Origin: Phytoseiulus persimilis
Lineage: Eukaryota; Arthropoda; Arachnida; Mesostigmata; Phytoseiidae
Assembly (NCBI GenBank): GCA_037576195.1
Contig: CM075102.1
Coordinates: 39,490,745-39,554,744, forward strand
Length of the DNA stretch: 64,000 nt
Direction of reading: 5' to 3'
A model generated the notes under the pieces. It searched no databases. It was not told the DNA's origin and worked only from the letters and a program-made list of their open reading frames with translations. This document shows positions 47,329 through 59,907 of the stretch, in pieces; the first letter of the stretch is position 1, and every line of letters starts with the position of its first letter. The position numbers and the translations under genes are program-made.

Positions 47329-50013
47329 TTTCGAACCACCTTTGCTCCCCTCCGAGAGCAACTCCTGCTCATGAGCTTCGAGTGGGTGGGGCCGGGAAGA
47401 ATTTTGGAAATCGATGACCTCAATCAGGCCTGCGAGAGTTTCCTGATCTGACGAATCCTTCAATTCCAATTGATCCGAATTCGAATCCCGACAGACGCCA
47501 GAAGAATAGCGTGTCAGGTAGCACTCTTGAAGGTGAACTCAGCGGCCTCGAGTGACGCCATGTAGAATTCGTTCAGAGCGGCTGGCATCGAGGTCGACTA
47601 GAAGAGCAATGAGCTCGCTCTCCGATCAGGGGCCACCATGAATGTACTTTAACATAACTCTTCCAGCAGCAGCGTCGAAACCAGACCGAAGGGAAGAAAG
47701 GCAGACCGAGAGTTGGTCTTTGACGATCCATCTTTTGCGCTTCAGCTCAGTCAGAGCGCGGAATCGAGACCCGTTCTTGCCATGCTTCTGCAACCGTGAG
47801 GAGCCGGAATTTCCGATTCCGGATCACAAGTCGAGGGGGAACACTTTGAATTGATGTCGCACTCGTCACATTCAGCTTCCGAGACAAAGGAAGAGAACAA
47901 AATTAGGTGATCCGACCGCGGCCCCGGAAGCGTATGCCGCTTCGCCGCGAAATCCGACTTTCTCGGCGGCGTGCCGTCTGTCGCCCGCCTGCTCTGCTAC
48001 TGGCGAGCGAATAGCCCCTCTTCGCCGGCCAGACCTCAGCTGCTCGCGGACTCGCATGCACCCCTCGCTGTTCGGTATCAATGAGAGCCAGGCGGTTATT
48101 CAGAGTGACCGAAGCCGCCGGAACTGAAGTTTCATGAGCGCCATTCAGCCAATCGAGTACGCAAGTGAGCCTCCATCGGAGTTACACATGATCCTTCCAC
48201 TTCACGTGAAAACCTTCGCCACGGTTTCTCAACTGCTTTCTGACATCGGGGTGGAGGAATCAGGGGCAGAAATATTGAGAATCGAATGAGCAGAGGAAGT
48301 GGAGCGGTAGAGGAGGCTCGGAATCTCTGAAGTTTCGATGTGGGCGGACACATCTTCGTCCTTCGGACAAGTCTGTCCTGGGGGGGGGGGGGGACCTCGG
48401 GAACAATGTCCGGCTGGAATACGAGCTCTCTAGGCTCTCGAGTGGAACCCTGGACTCTTTCGATTTCAAACTTCACGTATAGGTGGAAAATCTCCAGCCT
48501 GATCGAGAATCGTTCTCGATTCTCGCAAAGTTTGAGACATTAGCAGTAGCATCACGGCCACCTGCTCCTCCGTCCGTCACCGTTGAAACCCTCACGGCGC
48601 ATAGCCCTGGTGACGAATGGGGAGTTTTCGATGGGGTGCGGACGATGGTCGGGTTGTCATGTGATCACAACGAATCGGGGTCAGCGATTTTCATGGTATC
48701 TGAACGATGTTACATGTTCGTGTTGCTCTTCTGAGGAGGAGGGGTTGCTGTGGATTCCAATGAATCTCACGAGGTAGGATCACGAGAGATAGATTTTGGT
48801 GTCTTTTCGTAGCTAGAGTCATAACTCGCTCGTAAGCGTTCTCGGTGCTGGCTCCCCAGCCCCCGACAACCAGGACAGAGCGCACACCGAGGGCACGATC
48901 CGGTTCTTTCTTGATGATGCGGTATAGGGCCTACTCCCTCGCTAGCCAACAGAGACGTTTCGGAACGAGATCAGTTCAACAAGTCGGGCGGCCCTGTTTC
49001 CCAACGATCAGGAAGTGTCACTGACCACCTCAGAGTGCTGTCTCATACGGTTCTCTCAGTGGATGGGCTCGACTTCCCTGTCCCGAATCGACGTCGGGAC
49101 CGATGCCCCCTGTAACCGGATTCGCGATTGAGGTTGTATTGGATTCCGTCACACCCAGCTCAGTGTTCGTCAATAAACTAATGAAGACGAGTCGTTCGCA
49201 ATTCTCACAGACGATTCACCTTTTAGTTTTCTTCGCGAGTGCGACGAATTCCGGTTCATCCAGTGAACAGTCTCGCCGAGCAGGCGATCCTCGTTCCCGA
49301 TAACATTCCTAGTTACATCTACATATGTACAAGAACACTTCATCCGAGTACCTTCATGAGCGATTCTCAGAAAACGACGACCACTTTCGTTGAAATACTC
49401 GATATTTTTCGGTCATCCATCGGAAATGAAATCGATCCGGGCAGACGGTTCGAGGGGAAGCAGTTCAAAATATGAAGAGAAAAATTCTTGCTTCGTGAAT
49501 GAGGTATAGGTCTACACGACCGCATCTCTGTATATAGTCGAAATGATACTGAAGCAGTCATTCAAAAGGGGTCTGCTAGTGTGTCTCGGAAATACCAGAA
49601 AATGTCTGGAAAAGTGAGCCATGCGTTCAGCTAACGAGTTCGTGCGTTGTCTGAAGCTTCACTCAAAGTGAAAAGAATTGCTCCGAAATCCATCAGCGGA
49701 GTCGAGGTTTCTTTTTGAAGAAACGGGGTTTGTGCGATCCCGATGCAGCGGAAGGGCTCTCCCGTCGTGGGTCCGAAGGTCGAAACTCGCGGAGGAAGAG
49801 GTCGTATGGCATTTTCGTTTCAAGATAGAGTCGTCAAGAAACCTGAGACCTTCGAGTACTGGCGTTCTTTCTCCGAGTGGAGGATTCGGCTGCGAATGCC
49901 TTTGGACTCGAACGAAACCGAGAATCACAGGTTTGAAAAACGTTGCGACGATTTCAAAGAGTTGCCTAGGAATCACATTTGAGTATCTGATTCGGATTCG
50001 ACTGGGGGAGATA
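47329..50013. other. Intergenic, nothing firm
   Basis: Contains a run of 14 G (48380-48393). Open frames here are short or lie opposite or just downstream of the serine protease gene. A 240-codon plus-strand frame at 49678-50400 is largely antisense to the end of that gene and is not credited as a gene. Confidence 0.4.
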
Positions 50014-51422
50014 TCAGATGTGCTTATTGATCCATTCAAGGTAGTTGGTCACTCTCGTGTAGACTCCGGGAAAGCCTTTTGTAGCACAACGGACCCCAAA
50101 AGACACGATGCCAACTTGATAGAACCTCGTTGGTGCGTATCCCTCGGGTCGAACGAGAGGACCCCCGGAATCTCCCTGGCAGGAGTCCTGCGCCCCTGTC
50201 TCGTCCCCAGCACAGATGAATCGCTCTTTGTCAACGTGGTCGATCTGGAACGGAATCATCGTTTAGTGTTTCGTGCGCGACCGATACTGCGTCAGCGCTT
50301 AGGGAATCCTATCACCCGTGTCTCCGCCCAGTGCAGTCTTCGGGGTTTTCTGTCGATTTCCCACGGATCGAATCGCTTTCGTTTCGGCACTCGCCGGTGA
50401 CAACCACGACGACAACCATGGCGGACAAATCAATGCAGCGGACGGAATCAAATTGGAATACTCACGTGAACAGCTTTGTAGGCATCACTACATCGCTTGC
50501 TGTCCCAAACGGGGAAACTGGCCTGCTGAAGGATGTCGGCTGTTTTACCGAGGTACCTTGTTCGGCCCCAGCCGGTTACGTACGCGTACTTTTCGGTGAT
50601 GTTATCCGGGATGATATTTTTACTGTACGGTAAGCAGATCGGCGAGATGTAGCGATTGAAGGTCACGTCTCGATCCATGAACATCAACGCTATATCGTTG
50701 GTATTGATTCCGAACTCGAAGTTCTCATGGGTGATGAGACGCACTACTGCGCGCTCGACCGCATCCGAAGATTTTCTCGACAGGTCGTGCTCTCCGAGTC
50801 GCACTCTGAACGAGCTAGCGTCGCTGACTTTGTTCGGCGACAGCACGAAACAGTGAGAAGCGCTCAGTACGTGCGTGTGGGATATGAGACTCCCGCCGCA
50901 GTGGGAATCGAATCCTCCCTCTCGGTTTTTCATGAGCACGAGAACTTGCCACGGCCAATCGCCTTTCTTGGCGTCCACACCCCCGACGACTCGAGTGAAC
51001 GACGCATTCGTGTTCCCGCATTCTTCCGGGATCAGCGCAGGTCTTCGAGCCCTCAGGTTATCGGAAACTTTCGGTGCCCGCGTCGTGCTGGGAGCTCTCG
51101 TGCTCGGCTGAGGGTTCGCGGTCGGTCGTAGGTGGCGGGGACAGCACAGCAGGGGACTCCGGTCGTTATAACCGCAGATATACTTCCTCAAAAGGTTGAG
51201 GTCTCGGATCCGGTGGAGTCCGGGACACTGTGCGAGAGGGCCGCACTTCCCCTTCTTGGCGTCGGGCGTCCAGCAATCCGTGTCGTCGTAATCGAAGACA
51301 ATGAAACGGCCCTCCACACCCTCGTCGCCGTTGGTGGCAGGGGTTTGCGTCGTCGTAGGCTCCGACCTTGCGAGGATAAATAGCGGCACCAAAAACAGCG
51401 CTTGAAGCGCGGCCGGCGACAT
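50014..51422 (-). CDS. Clip-domain serine protease
   Basis: Secreted zymogen of the type that acts in arthropod clotting, melanisation and Toll cascades. Two exons: 50466-51422 and 50014-50244, joined in phase 0, giving about 395 residues. The start ATG (51420-51422) opens a signal peptide ([20 protein letters not shown]). A clip domain follows, with six cysteines ([17 protein letters not shown], then [14 protein letters not shown]). A Ser/Thr/Pro-rich linker precedes the activation site FTR-VVGG, cut after Arg. Catalytic residues: His in LSASHC, Asp in [11 protein letters not shown], Ser in CQGDSGGP. The Asp six residues before that Ser (QDSCQGDS) predicts trypsin-like specificity. All key residues are present, so it should be active. 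The first exon alone carries everything up to KAVH; the short second exon carries the active-site Ser. Confidence 0.94.
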
Positions 51423-53406
51423 CTTGAAACGCAACTGACACCTTGCTTTCGTCGTGGAGTCTATGAGGGAACGAGAGAGGGTAGACGTCGATAGGAGGAA
51501 TCTGTTGTCGTCTGAGAAAGCGTCTTGTGAGTCAAAATGACGTCAAGCTTTCAGGCAAAGACAATTCGAGGGCGACTTTCATGAAGCCGTCGGTCATCGG
51601 ACTGACACAACGGAACTTGACATTGTCTACAAGGGAGTGAGTCTTCAATGAAGTCATGGGGCCACAGAAGAGCGTTCGAATGAGCAGCCGACGAACGTCA
51701 GTCGACGAACACGCTACGCGGGGAATTCTCCGGATTACCATCGCGAAACGTCCAACCATTCAGTCAAGGTAGTCCACAGAAAATCAGATGCTTGCAGAGC
51801 TCTCTGCCATCTATCGGCGGAAAGCGTCGTCACAACTAGACTTTTCTGTGAGGTGTGGTTCCAGTTGTCAGAGGTTTCTCGATCCACCCACGTCCTGCGC
51901 CTCTTTCCATCGACGGCCCCCGACACCCAGACTCGTCTCACAAATTACGGAAGGGTGCAGCTTGGGACGAAAAGGCTCCGGAATCGGTATACGGAATCAG
52001 GAGCTTGTCGAAAGGGTTGTCTGTTAACCGTGTGGTTCCCTCGAAAGCTGAAATAGAATATAGTCTCGGTGTTGAATCACTGACTGAGCCCGAGGTCATG
52101 ACGTGAATCGATCAATGTCCCAAAAGTGGTTACGTGAATTCATTCTAGGCCGGTCATAGTTCCGCGAACTCCTTGGGAAAATCATTGGCATGATCTTCCC
52201 GCATGCATTCGCGGTCTTTCACGACGAGCTTCACCGCGCCTTCAAGGTCTCTCTGACGAGAACGTTGCAGTCATCGGCGACCATTTCAGGAGAATCGTTT
52301 ACATACCAAACATTGCGTCTGGACCCAGGGCTTCCACAGCTGTGACGTGAACGTCCCGCTGACCAAGGTCGGAGACAACAGGATGACGAATTTGTGAACG
52401 ACAGAAAGCTGGGCCAGTCCGAAACGTTAGCGAGAGTTTTCGCTGGGCAGCTTCAGGGACCTATAATGACCTTCATGAAAAGCGGTTCCCAGAGGAACGT
52501 GAGTCGGGGAAGTTCCGCTGAGGCATGGTCCTGAGTTTCTTCGCGAATAAGCAGAAGAGCTAGCGAGAGTTTGAACGGAGTCGATTCGGCGCTGAGACAC
52601 TCATCGGTCGCATGCTGACCCGGGTACACACGGAATGACGAGTCATCTCACGCTTTTACCTACTACACTGATTACACAAGTCATCGCTCAACAGTATAGC
52701 TTCATGAATTGTCACCGATACTACTTCTTCAAATTATACATGTTTTTATATATGGACTTGACCGTGATCCTTTTACGGAGAACGGCTCCTTTTTAATCGG
52801 GTCCTCAACCCGCGATGCAATCCGAACCATGCGATAGAACCACTTCATCATCAAAAAATATCCATCGCTCACGATTGTGCAGATGCGCATCAAGCATTGT
52901 TCGGAACCGAATCCGGGACGAATCTCTATTCGGAAAGAAAACTCAAGTTGGCTATGAGTATGAACAGAACGACACGCAGAACCTCGGAGGAAGAAACTGA
53001 CGCAGGGGACAAAGTGCGGGCGATTGAGCGCTAGGTCTCTCTTCTGCTGCAAGCAGAAGCACGAGAACCGGGTCTGGCTGCTCAGCCCGGCTTGCTGCAA
53101 CGGATAGAGGTGATTCGAGTGTGATCGCACCTCACTTCTTCAGACCTGACCGTGATTTCTCCGACTCATTGTGTCCAAATAACGAGAGGACTTATGTCTG
53201 GTTTGTTTTCGATCGGGGTTTATTCAGAACTCCTTTCACGGGGTCCTCCGACCACAACTGTACATGCTCCCATGATTAAACTGGATCTCGCTCCATCGAG
53301 GATGATTTCGTTGATGCAAATACTCTTGACAGTGACCAACAAGTCAGGGAATATATTTACAAAGATTCTAGATTCTGTAGGATCTGAGATTGGAAGACCC
53401 GATGAC
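51423..53406. other. Intergenic between the serine protease and MED8
   Basis: The part just above 51422 should hold the protease promoter. A minus frame at 52729-53130 (133 codons) has no recognised domain. No RNA gene or element is visible. Confidence 0.35.
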
Positions 53407-54956
53407 TTATCGCATGTAGGGGTGTGACATCCCTCCGCCGCTTTTGATGTTCGTTTTGATCGTGGCAGTTGGCATTTTCCCTCCTCCCGATTGCGGTGCA
53501 GCCATTGAGCCTCCTCGAGCACCGCCCGGTCCCATCGGGCCACCCATAGGTTTTGGGCTATTCGTTCCTAGGACCGCAGAACCGAGGGATCCCTGACCTC
53601 GTAACAGTTTTCCGCTGCGAAGAGAATTTCCATTGGACTCAGATTAGGCGTCGAGTGTAATCAGCTCTGCCTCATATGACGTCGAGTATCGAACGACTTA
53701 GGAACGGGAAATTCCTCATGCGTATTTTGTTTGCGAGAAGATATCCTAGAAGCTCAGAATTCGAGGTTCCATTCGCGAGTCAGAGGTAAAACTCGACAGA
53801 AAATTCGCTCACCTCGAAACCGCGCTGATCAGCATCGAAGTGTCGTTCGATGACGAAGTCGGTGCAGCTCTGCTGGATGCATCGACATCCCATTCTTCGC
53901 GAGTGCCACGGATGACTTCGCAGGCGGTGGAACAAATTTTATTGTGCAACGTTATTAGTTTTTGTGCCGATTCTCCCGTCATCTGGCCTGCTTTCATCAA
54001 GATCACCTGGAGCATTCAATGATATGTATTGATAATCGTCGATATAGCCACAGCTCATCTCCTACTACGTGATGGGTAGTGGGTGGCCCGAGTCGATTCC
54101 TCATCCTGCTGACGCTCTCTCACTGATTTCGAATCAGTCTGAGGAATGCTTTACCTGATCTGCTGCCTCGATCTCTGGATCGCATAGAGTCCTCAGGTAG
54201 TCAGGAACTGCCTGATGATTGAACAGAGGAACGCGGCCTTCGGTTATCCGCTGCAGCTCTGGATCGGGGTGAGGTGAAACGAGAAGTGGGAGTATGATGC
54301 GATTCCGTAGCTTGGGAATCTTGTCGTTGCGAAGCACCTGCGGTAGAGAGGAACCAGGTCATCAGAGTCATGTTCGCTCCATGAGCGATCCGCCGCTCCA
54401 ATACTCTTGGGATGTCTGATGCAAAAATGAGCGATGAAGACCTTGAGTAGATTGTTCATCTGTCCGGATATGAGGGCAAAGTTGTCGAGCACAGCTGGCC
54501 ACTGTAACGTTTCGTATTCATTTTCCAGACGGAGGATCAGCTGTTGGATATTGTTTTTGAGATCGCTAGTCCTCAGAAGCAGAGCATCGACAACCTGATC
54601 CACCTGAAATAAGAGGGAACTCTTCGAATGAAGTGGACTCGATGTGGGGATTACAAACAGACCACCTGCGGCTGATATTATTCCCTCTCGTCACGAGATC
54701 GAATCAAAACCCTCATCCCCGTCAATAAACCTCGTTCTATCGAACGGTGGGATTGAACACTGGCCGTGACCCGACGAGGGAAATGCCGGTATCACACGCG
54801 AACCAGTGGCTCAGGAGAATTCGATGAGGAATTCAGAAAATACTCCGTGATAGAGCTCGTGAATCAGGCCTCTGCGGGAGAAAGCAGACATCCAGGCCAC
54901 TGCTCTTGAAGACACACACAGAAGTTGGGGCCTACCTGCTTATCTTCTTTTTCCAT
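53407..54956 (-). CDS. MED8: Mediator complex subunit 8
   Basis: Head-module subunit of Mediator, which links transcription factors to RNA polymerase II in the nucleus. Five exons, all joining in phase: 54936-54956, 54442-54603, 54155-54337, 53813-54006, 53407-53614; about 255 residues, normal for the family. The first exon is only MEKEDKQ, aligned with the MQREEKQ start of MED8 proteins. Exon 2 has SDLKNNIQQLILRLENEYET then LQWPAVLDNFALISGQMNNL. Exon 3 has LRNRIILPLLVSPHPDPELQ then TEGRVPLFNHQAVPDYLRT. Exon 4 is helical (SAQKLITLHNKICSTACEVI). The last exon is Gly/Pro-rich and ends ATIKTNIKSGGGMSHPYMR. It lies head to head with MCM10, the two starts about 450 bp apart. Confidence 0.96.
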
Positions 54957-55403
54957 TTTATCGAATAATGAATGACGCTGGAAACAACTGTTACACTCCG
55001 GTACTCCGGTGGATGGTTGTGTTGTATCGAACAACCGCTAAAACTCGGACGTGCTTGCGAAGACTCGGCCGTTAAAGGGCGGAAGCCAAGCGGGAAGATC
55101 TTTCCTGCAACTCAAAGCAGCAGAGCGCAACGAGGAAGTTCGCGAGAGACTCACGAGGGCCCTCGTATTCCTCTTCAATATGATTTCTGATATTCCTCAA
55201 TGGGAATTCGGCGCATGATGTTATCCCGCCCCAAACGGAGGAATACGAGTACGCTGCGCCTCCTCCGTCCCGCGAGCGCGTCATCATCGGATCGATCTCA
55301 TGTGGCGGGAACAGGCCGCAAACAAGTTTGAGGGTTATCGGAGAAAATCTCGCTTCCTGCTTTACGCTCCATTCCCCCGGAGCTCCGGAACTTCGAGTGC
55401 TCG
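54957..55403. promoter_or_regulatory. Shared upstream region of MED8 and MCM10
   Basis: A 447-bp interval between two divergent start codons, MED8 on the minus strand at 54956 and the proposed MCM10 start at 55404. It should hold both promoters, possibly as one bidirectional unit. I see no clear TATA box. This is inferred from layout only. Confidence 0.5.
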
Positions 55404-58400
55404 ATGACTGAGATGGACGATGGTTCGTAACATCCGCGAGAACCTAGTACGAGAATACTTGGTTTGTCGGAAAATGGTCACTGTGATTGATCAGCTGTGC
55501 CTCCAGCTACCGAACGAAACTGGATTCTTGATGAACTCCACATGATTTTACAGACATTGATATTCTGGCGGCGCTTGTGGATGAAGATCTTGATGAGCTT
55601 GAGAAAGAGCTGGGAAGCTCCCTACCGGCAGAAACAGAGCGAAATGTGAGTTTGCTGGGCGACGGAACATTTCCACGAAATCAGAGAACAAAGTCGTTTG
55701 ACCTAACCAGGCCTCCGAGAACGCCTTGTGACATGGGAGACCAATATTACAACTTTTGTCCGTCTCTCTGAAGGGAGCGGTTGATTGCGGGCAAGTTTCT
55801 TCAGATGCCAAGGATCACACAGCGAGGGAAGCTCCGGAAGCTCAGTACGGTCTCATGTTCGATTCCTTTGGCAGCAGCAGAGTTTCATTCGACACGACTC
55901 GGACAACGACTAAGCTCCTTCCAACAATTCCAGAGCCTCGGAAAAACCAGGAATGTCACTCCCTACATCAGAGAAACACATGGAGCTCCCGGAAGCATCA
56001 CCACAGGATGTGCCCGTACAGCCTTCTACATCGAAAGCGGATCACGTAGGAAACCTCTGATTTGATTTCATACTTTAGTCGTATAGAACGTGATCCCTGT
56101 TGCCGGCGTTGTTTCCGGAGAGAGTGCTATCGTGATCAATTTTCAGGAAGATGACCGGCGAAACGATCCCAGACAGGAGGAATCTCAGCCCCGTCCGACA
56201 GTCACGGACGAGCACACGGGGCTCACCGATTGTTCATCAGATGATGACGAATATCTGAATTCGACTGGTAAAGAGGTGAGCTGGAAATTGTGGATCGTGA
56301 AGTGTCGCTTGCGAGGCATAATTTCTTCCAGCTCAGTTGAACTGATACTAACTCGAAGTCTGCCTACGTCACAAGGTAAATACCATCATGAGGCGGAGGG
56401 AGATGGAGAAGAGAAAACGCGAGAACCCATTCGAGCCTGCCATGAGTGCGAGGGAGCAAGAAGGCTGTACGTGAGATCTGAAAATTATCGTTCCAAGGTG
56501 TTGGAACTAGTAATCAATGGTGGTGTCAATTAATGATCGATGGCGAAAAGGAAACGACACAGAATCCATCGGGATACCGGGAGGTGAATGATCTCTGAAA
56601 GCAACAATGTTTGACGGGATCGATTATCCGTTCCCTTTCCAGGGACGAAAGCGAAGGTCAAAGAAACCTCAGAGAAGAACGCAGAGGTACAAACGGACCC
56701 ATTCTCAGGAATTCGCGTCAGGTAGGTCTCAACTACGAATTTCGATGATCATCAGTTTACGAACTACATCGTTCGCTACAAGTCCATTTGATTGAGGCCT
56801 TCTCAACTTAGCCGAGTTATTGGCTCGCAGAAACCCTGTCATCTCGTCGGAAGCACTTCGCGTTAAAATGAGTGGACGCAAAATGATAAAAATCGCAAGC
56901 GTCGCGCCGTACTTGCACCGCATGAAGGTACCTCCAATGCATATTCACAACGCGAATATGAGAATCTAGAACTCTTCCTCCAAAGAGTCATCACAGAGGA
57001 ATTAAAATCATTTTTTCTCCTCTCAGAATCAAGAGGAGGATTGGGTCACCATCGGCGTTGTCGTCGGCAGGAGTGACCCGAAGTCCTCATCGAAGAGCGG
57101 AAAACTATTCTCCATTATAAAACTGGGTGATCTGAAGGTCAATACACGTGAGGCGATTCCGAAGCTCCATCCGGGTGTCGGGCCGTCTCCGTCGTCCGTA
57201 TCCATCCGAGTAGGCTTTCTCGCATTATCTTCAGACGGTTGTAATTTCTCATTCGCAGAATCTCGAAACAGCTGTGCAGCTTTTCCTCTTTGGTGAAGTT
57301 CATATCGAGCTATGGCAGAAGCTACGCGAGGGTCGCGTCGTGGGGCTTCTGAATCCGAAAGCTCTACCTCATAGAGAGGGCTCACAGGACACGGCCGTCA
57401 CGATAGACTATTCGGGCAAGCTTCTGGAAGTTGGTGATGCCCAAGATTTTGCTCTCTGCCAAGGAAGAACCAGAGTGAGTACTCACGGAATCCCCGACAC
57501 TCGATGAATCGGAGCCGGCGGGCGCGAGCTCGACCTGGCATGGACACGGAGCTGGCGCCCACGTTAAGCGAGTCCCAACCATTCGACATTATCGCTCCAC
57601 AGAACGGCCAGAAATGCAGGAATGTTGTTAATAAGTCGCAGTGCACGTTTTGCATCTACCATGTGAAGGCAGAGTTCAACAAAATGAGCAGCATGAGACC
57701 CGAGATCCAGTCATCGTAAGCTTGCTTGACCCTTCTCCTCGCGCGAACTTGTAGACGACGGAATCATTCAGGAGGGGGGTGGGGAGGATTCAGTTCGGCG
57801 ACTCAGTATTTATTTCTGTATTAACGGGTCCACGTGGATTTCAGATATTCCGGAGCGGACCCCAATCGCTTGAGGAAAGCGGTCTTCGAGTCCACGGGAG
57901 GGGTTTACGGTGTCCCAAAAGGCATGACCTCCGCTGAGAGCCGGGCAGCCGTCAGACCTCGGGGTTCTACGAATGCTGAGCGCAAGCAAAAAGAAACTCT
58001 GGTATGCTTCAAATTCCTCCTCGAGGATCGTTGAAGATAAGTCCCCGAAACTCATCCGCTGCGGTTCAAAAACGTCCATGCGAATCACAGTCCCTCTGCC
58101 ACCCTCAGATATTGCAAAGTCTGTCACTGAAGCGTAAAGCCGAATCAGAGTTGGAGAGCTTGACCAAACGGAAACCGGGAACACCGCAGGAGCCCAAAGA
58201 CCCCACCGCTGAGTTCATGTAATATTCAATGCTTCTCGGGCACAGCATTCTGCTCATGAGAATCAATCACTCATTCAAACGTCTCGTATCATCAGGGAAG
58301 AGCGACTCAAATACCAAGGTCCCGGGGCTCGTTGCATGAGGATCGCGCTTGGTAAGGAAACACCGCCGTCCCACGTCCAAAAACACCAGAACGGCATCGT

Positions 58401-59502
58401 CACATCCAACATAAGTACTGGATACCTTAGCCCGAGCGAGATGCTTCGGCAGCACGCTGCTCGAAAGCAACTCTTGGCACGGACACCTGTTCTGAGCGGG
58501 AGCCCTGGGGGAACCATAGACCTCCTATCAACTGCCCGTTCGCCCAAGACGAGCAAGGTCAGAAAAAACGCTTCCCCTCAGAGTTCCTCAGAGCGCAGAT
58601 AATCCACCGTTCACTTCCCGGCGGACGAATTCCTTTGAAGAGACTTTTTTTTTGTAGGACAAGGCGATAGACCTTCTGAGGAAAAAAGGTGTCTCACTGA
58701 GGGGAGACGATCCGAATGCGGTTCGCAAAAGCGTTGACAAAGAGAAAATCCTCAAGAAAATCGAACAAAATTCGCCGGGCACCCAGAAAAAAGAGGACAA
58801 CGGGAACAAGTCGAGCCCGGCTTCAAATTCGAAGCCGTCGAAGCGCATGGTGCTTGGTCGAGAAGTTGATGACGAGGAGGTGAAGAAGCTCCTTTCAGTG
58901 AAATCCAAGCATCAGCACGAGATCGACGAGGTTAGGATTCACTGCGCTTTCTCGCTAACCGGGTTCACCCCGTCGAACTCGAGATTCAAGTTCGTCCAAA
59001 CTTTGAAACTTCGAATTCCAGGTGGAGGATGAAGCCAAAGCAGCGTATTTCTCTAAGCTCGAAAAGAAGGAAGCTTTGGAGCAGAAGATGTTGTCGATAA
59101 TGTCTGTCAAAGTTAAGGTAGTTTCGTGCGCCGTGTGCAACTACACAGCTATAACTGCTTCGGAACTCTGTCAGAAAGAGGGTCATCCCACGAAAACGCA
59201 TGACGCAACTAAAAGGTTCTTCCAATGCCACGATTGCAAGAACCGGACCGTGAGCTTCAGCAAGCTGCCATCAAAACCTTGTCGGTACGCGGAATATCAA
59301 ACGACGTATTCTCTTCTGCTGATCGCAAAATACGGTTACTAGCAGAACTTGTTGCACTAAGCGCGGTTTCTGTCCTTTCAGACGTTGCGGTGCGTCGAGT
59401 TGGGACCGCGTAGCGATGTGGTCCGAGAGACAAGGACCGAAAATGGACTACGAAATTTTGAAACTGCGTGGTGAGGAAAAGAAGTTCATTGACAGCATCT
59501 AG
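55404..59502 (+). CDS. MCM10: DNA replication factor MCM10
   Basis: Binds DNA and the CMG helicase to start replication forks in the nucleus. Proposed start 55404 (MTEMDD), joining 55554-55645 (DIDILAALVDEDLDELEKEL). Exons near 55781-56040 and 56087-56275 are uncertain in boundaries. Firm exons, all in phase: 56643-56721, 56812-56927, 57027-57137, 57259-57474, 57603-57715, 57845-58001, 58037-58218, 58296-58557, 58658-58930, 59022-59284, 59382-59502. Landmarks: NPVISSEALRVKMSGRKMIK; OB fold (DWVTIGVVVGRSDPKSSSKS, then VQLFLFGEVHIELWQKL and VVGLLNPKAL); CCCH zinc finger (GQKCRNVVNKSQCTFCIYH); C-terminal paired zinc motifs (CAVCNYTA, CHDCKNRTVSFSKLP, CRRCG) and ending RGEEKKFIDSI. One or more exons between 56276 and 56642 may be missing from this model. 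Confidence 0.94.
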
Positions 59503-59907
59503 GAGCAATAATCAGAATGAGCTGAAACAGTGACAAACTTTGTGTATAGCGATCATACCACGATCCCAGTTCGAGGTCGCGGAAAACCACACATAGGACG
59601 ACAGGGCCCCGAATAAAAGCCTATCAGGGCAACTGAACTCTCCTGCGCTTCTTTGTTCTCTTCCCAAAGCGCGTCGCTTCGATCACAAAAAATCGATGCT
59701 CTTCGAGGACCGTGATTTTCTAACAGGATATTCGACGAGCAAGGGGCTCAGGAGGCTGATCACTCGCGAAACTCAGTCAGCCAAGCCGTGTAATCCGAGA
59801 TAATCATCGGATGGGAACTTCGTTCATCAAAAGTTTGTGGTTAGCAACGACCATGCATAGAGCAGCAGACAGCGACCATCTTTTTCAAGCATCTCCTCTT
59901 CGTTTAC
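59503..59907. other. Intergenic between MCM10 and the DHHC gene
   Basis: About 400 bp, expected to hold the MCM10 3' end and the DHHC gene promoter. No individual motif is convincing. Confidence 0.4.

Noticed and set aside
49678..50400. 240-codon plus-strand open frame
   Set aside because: Its right half lies antisense to the active-site exon of the clip-domain protease; stop-poor antisense frames are common opposite real exons.
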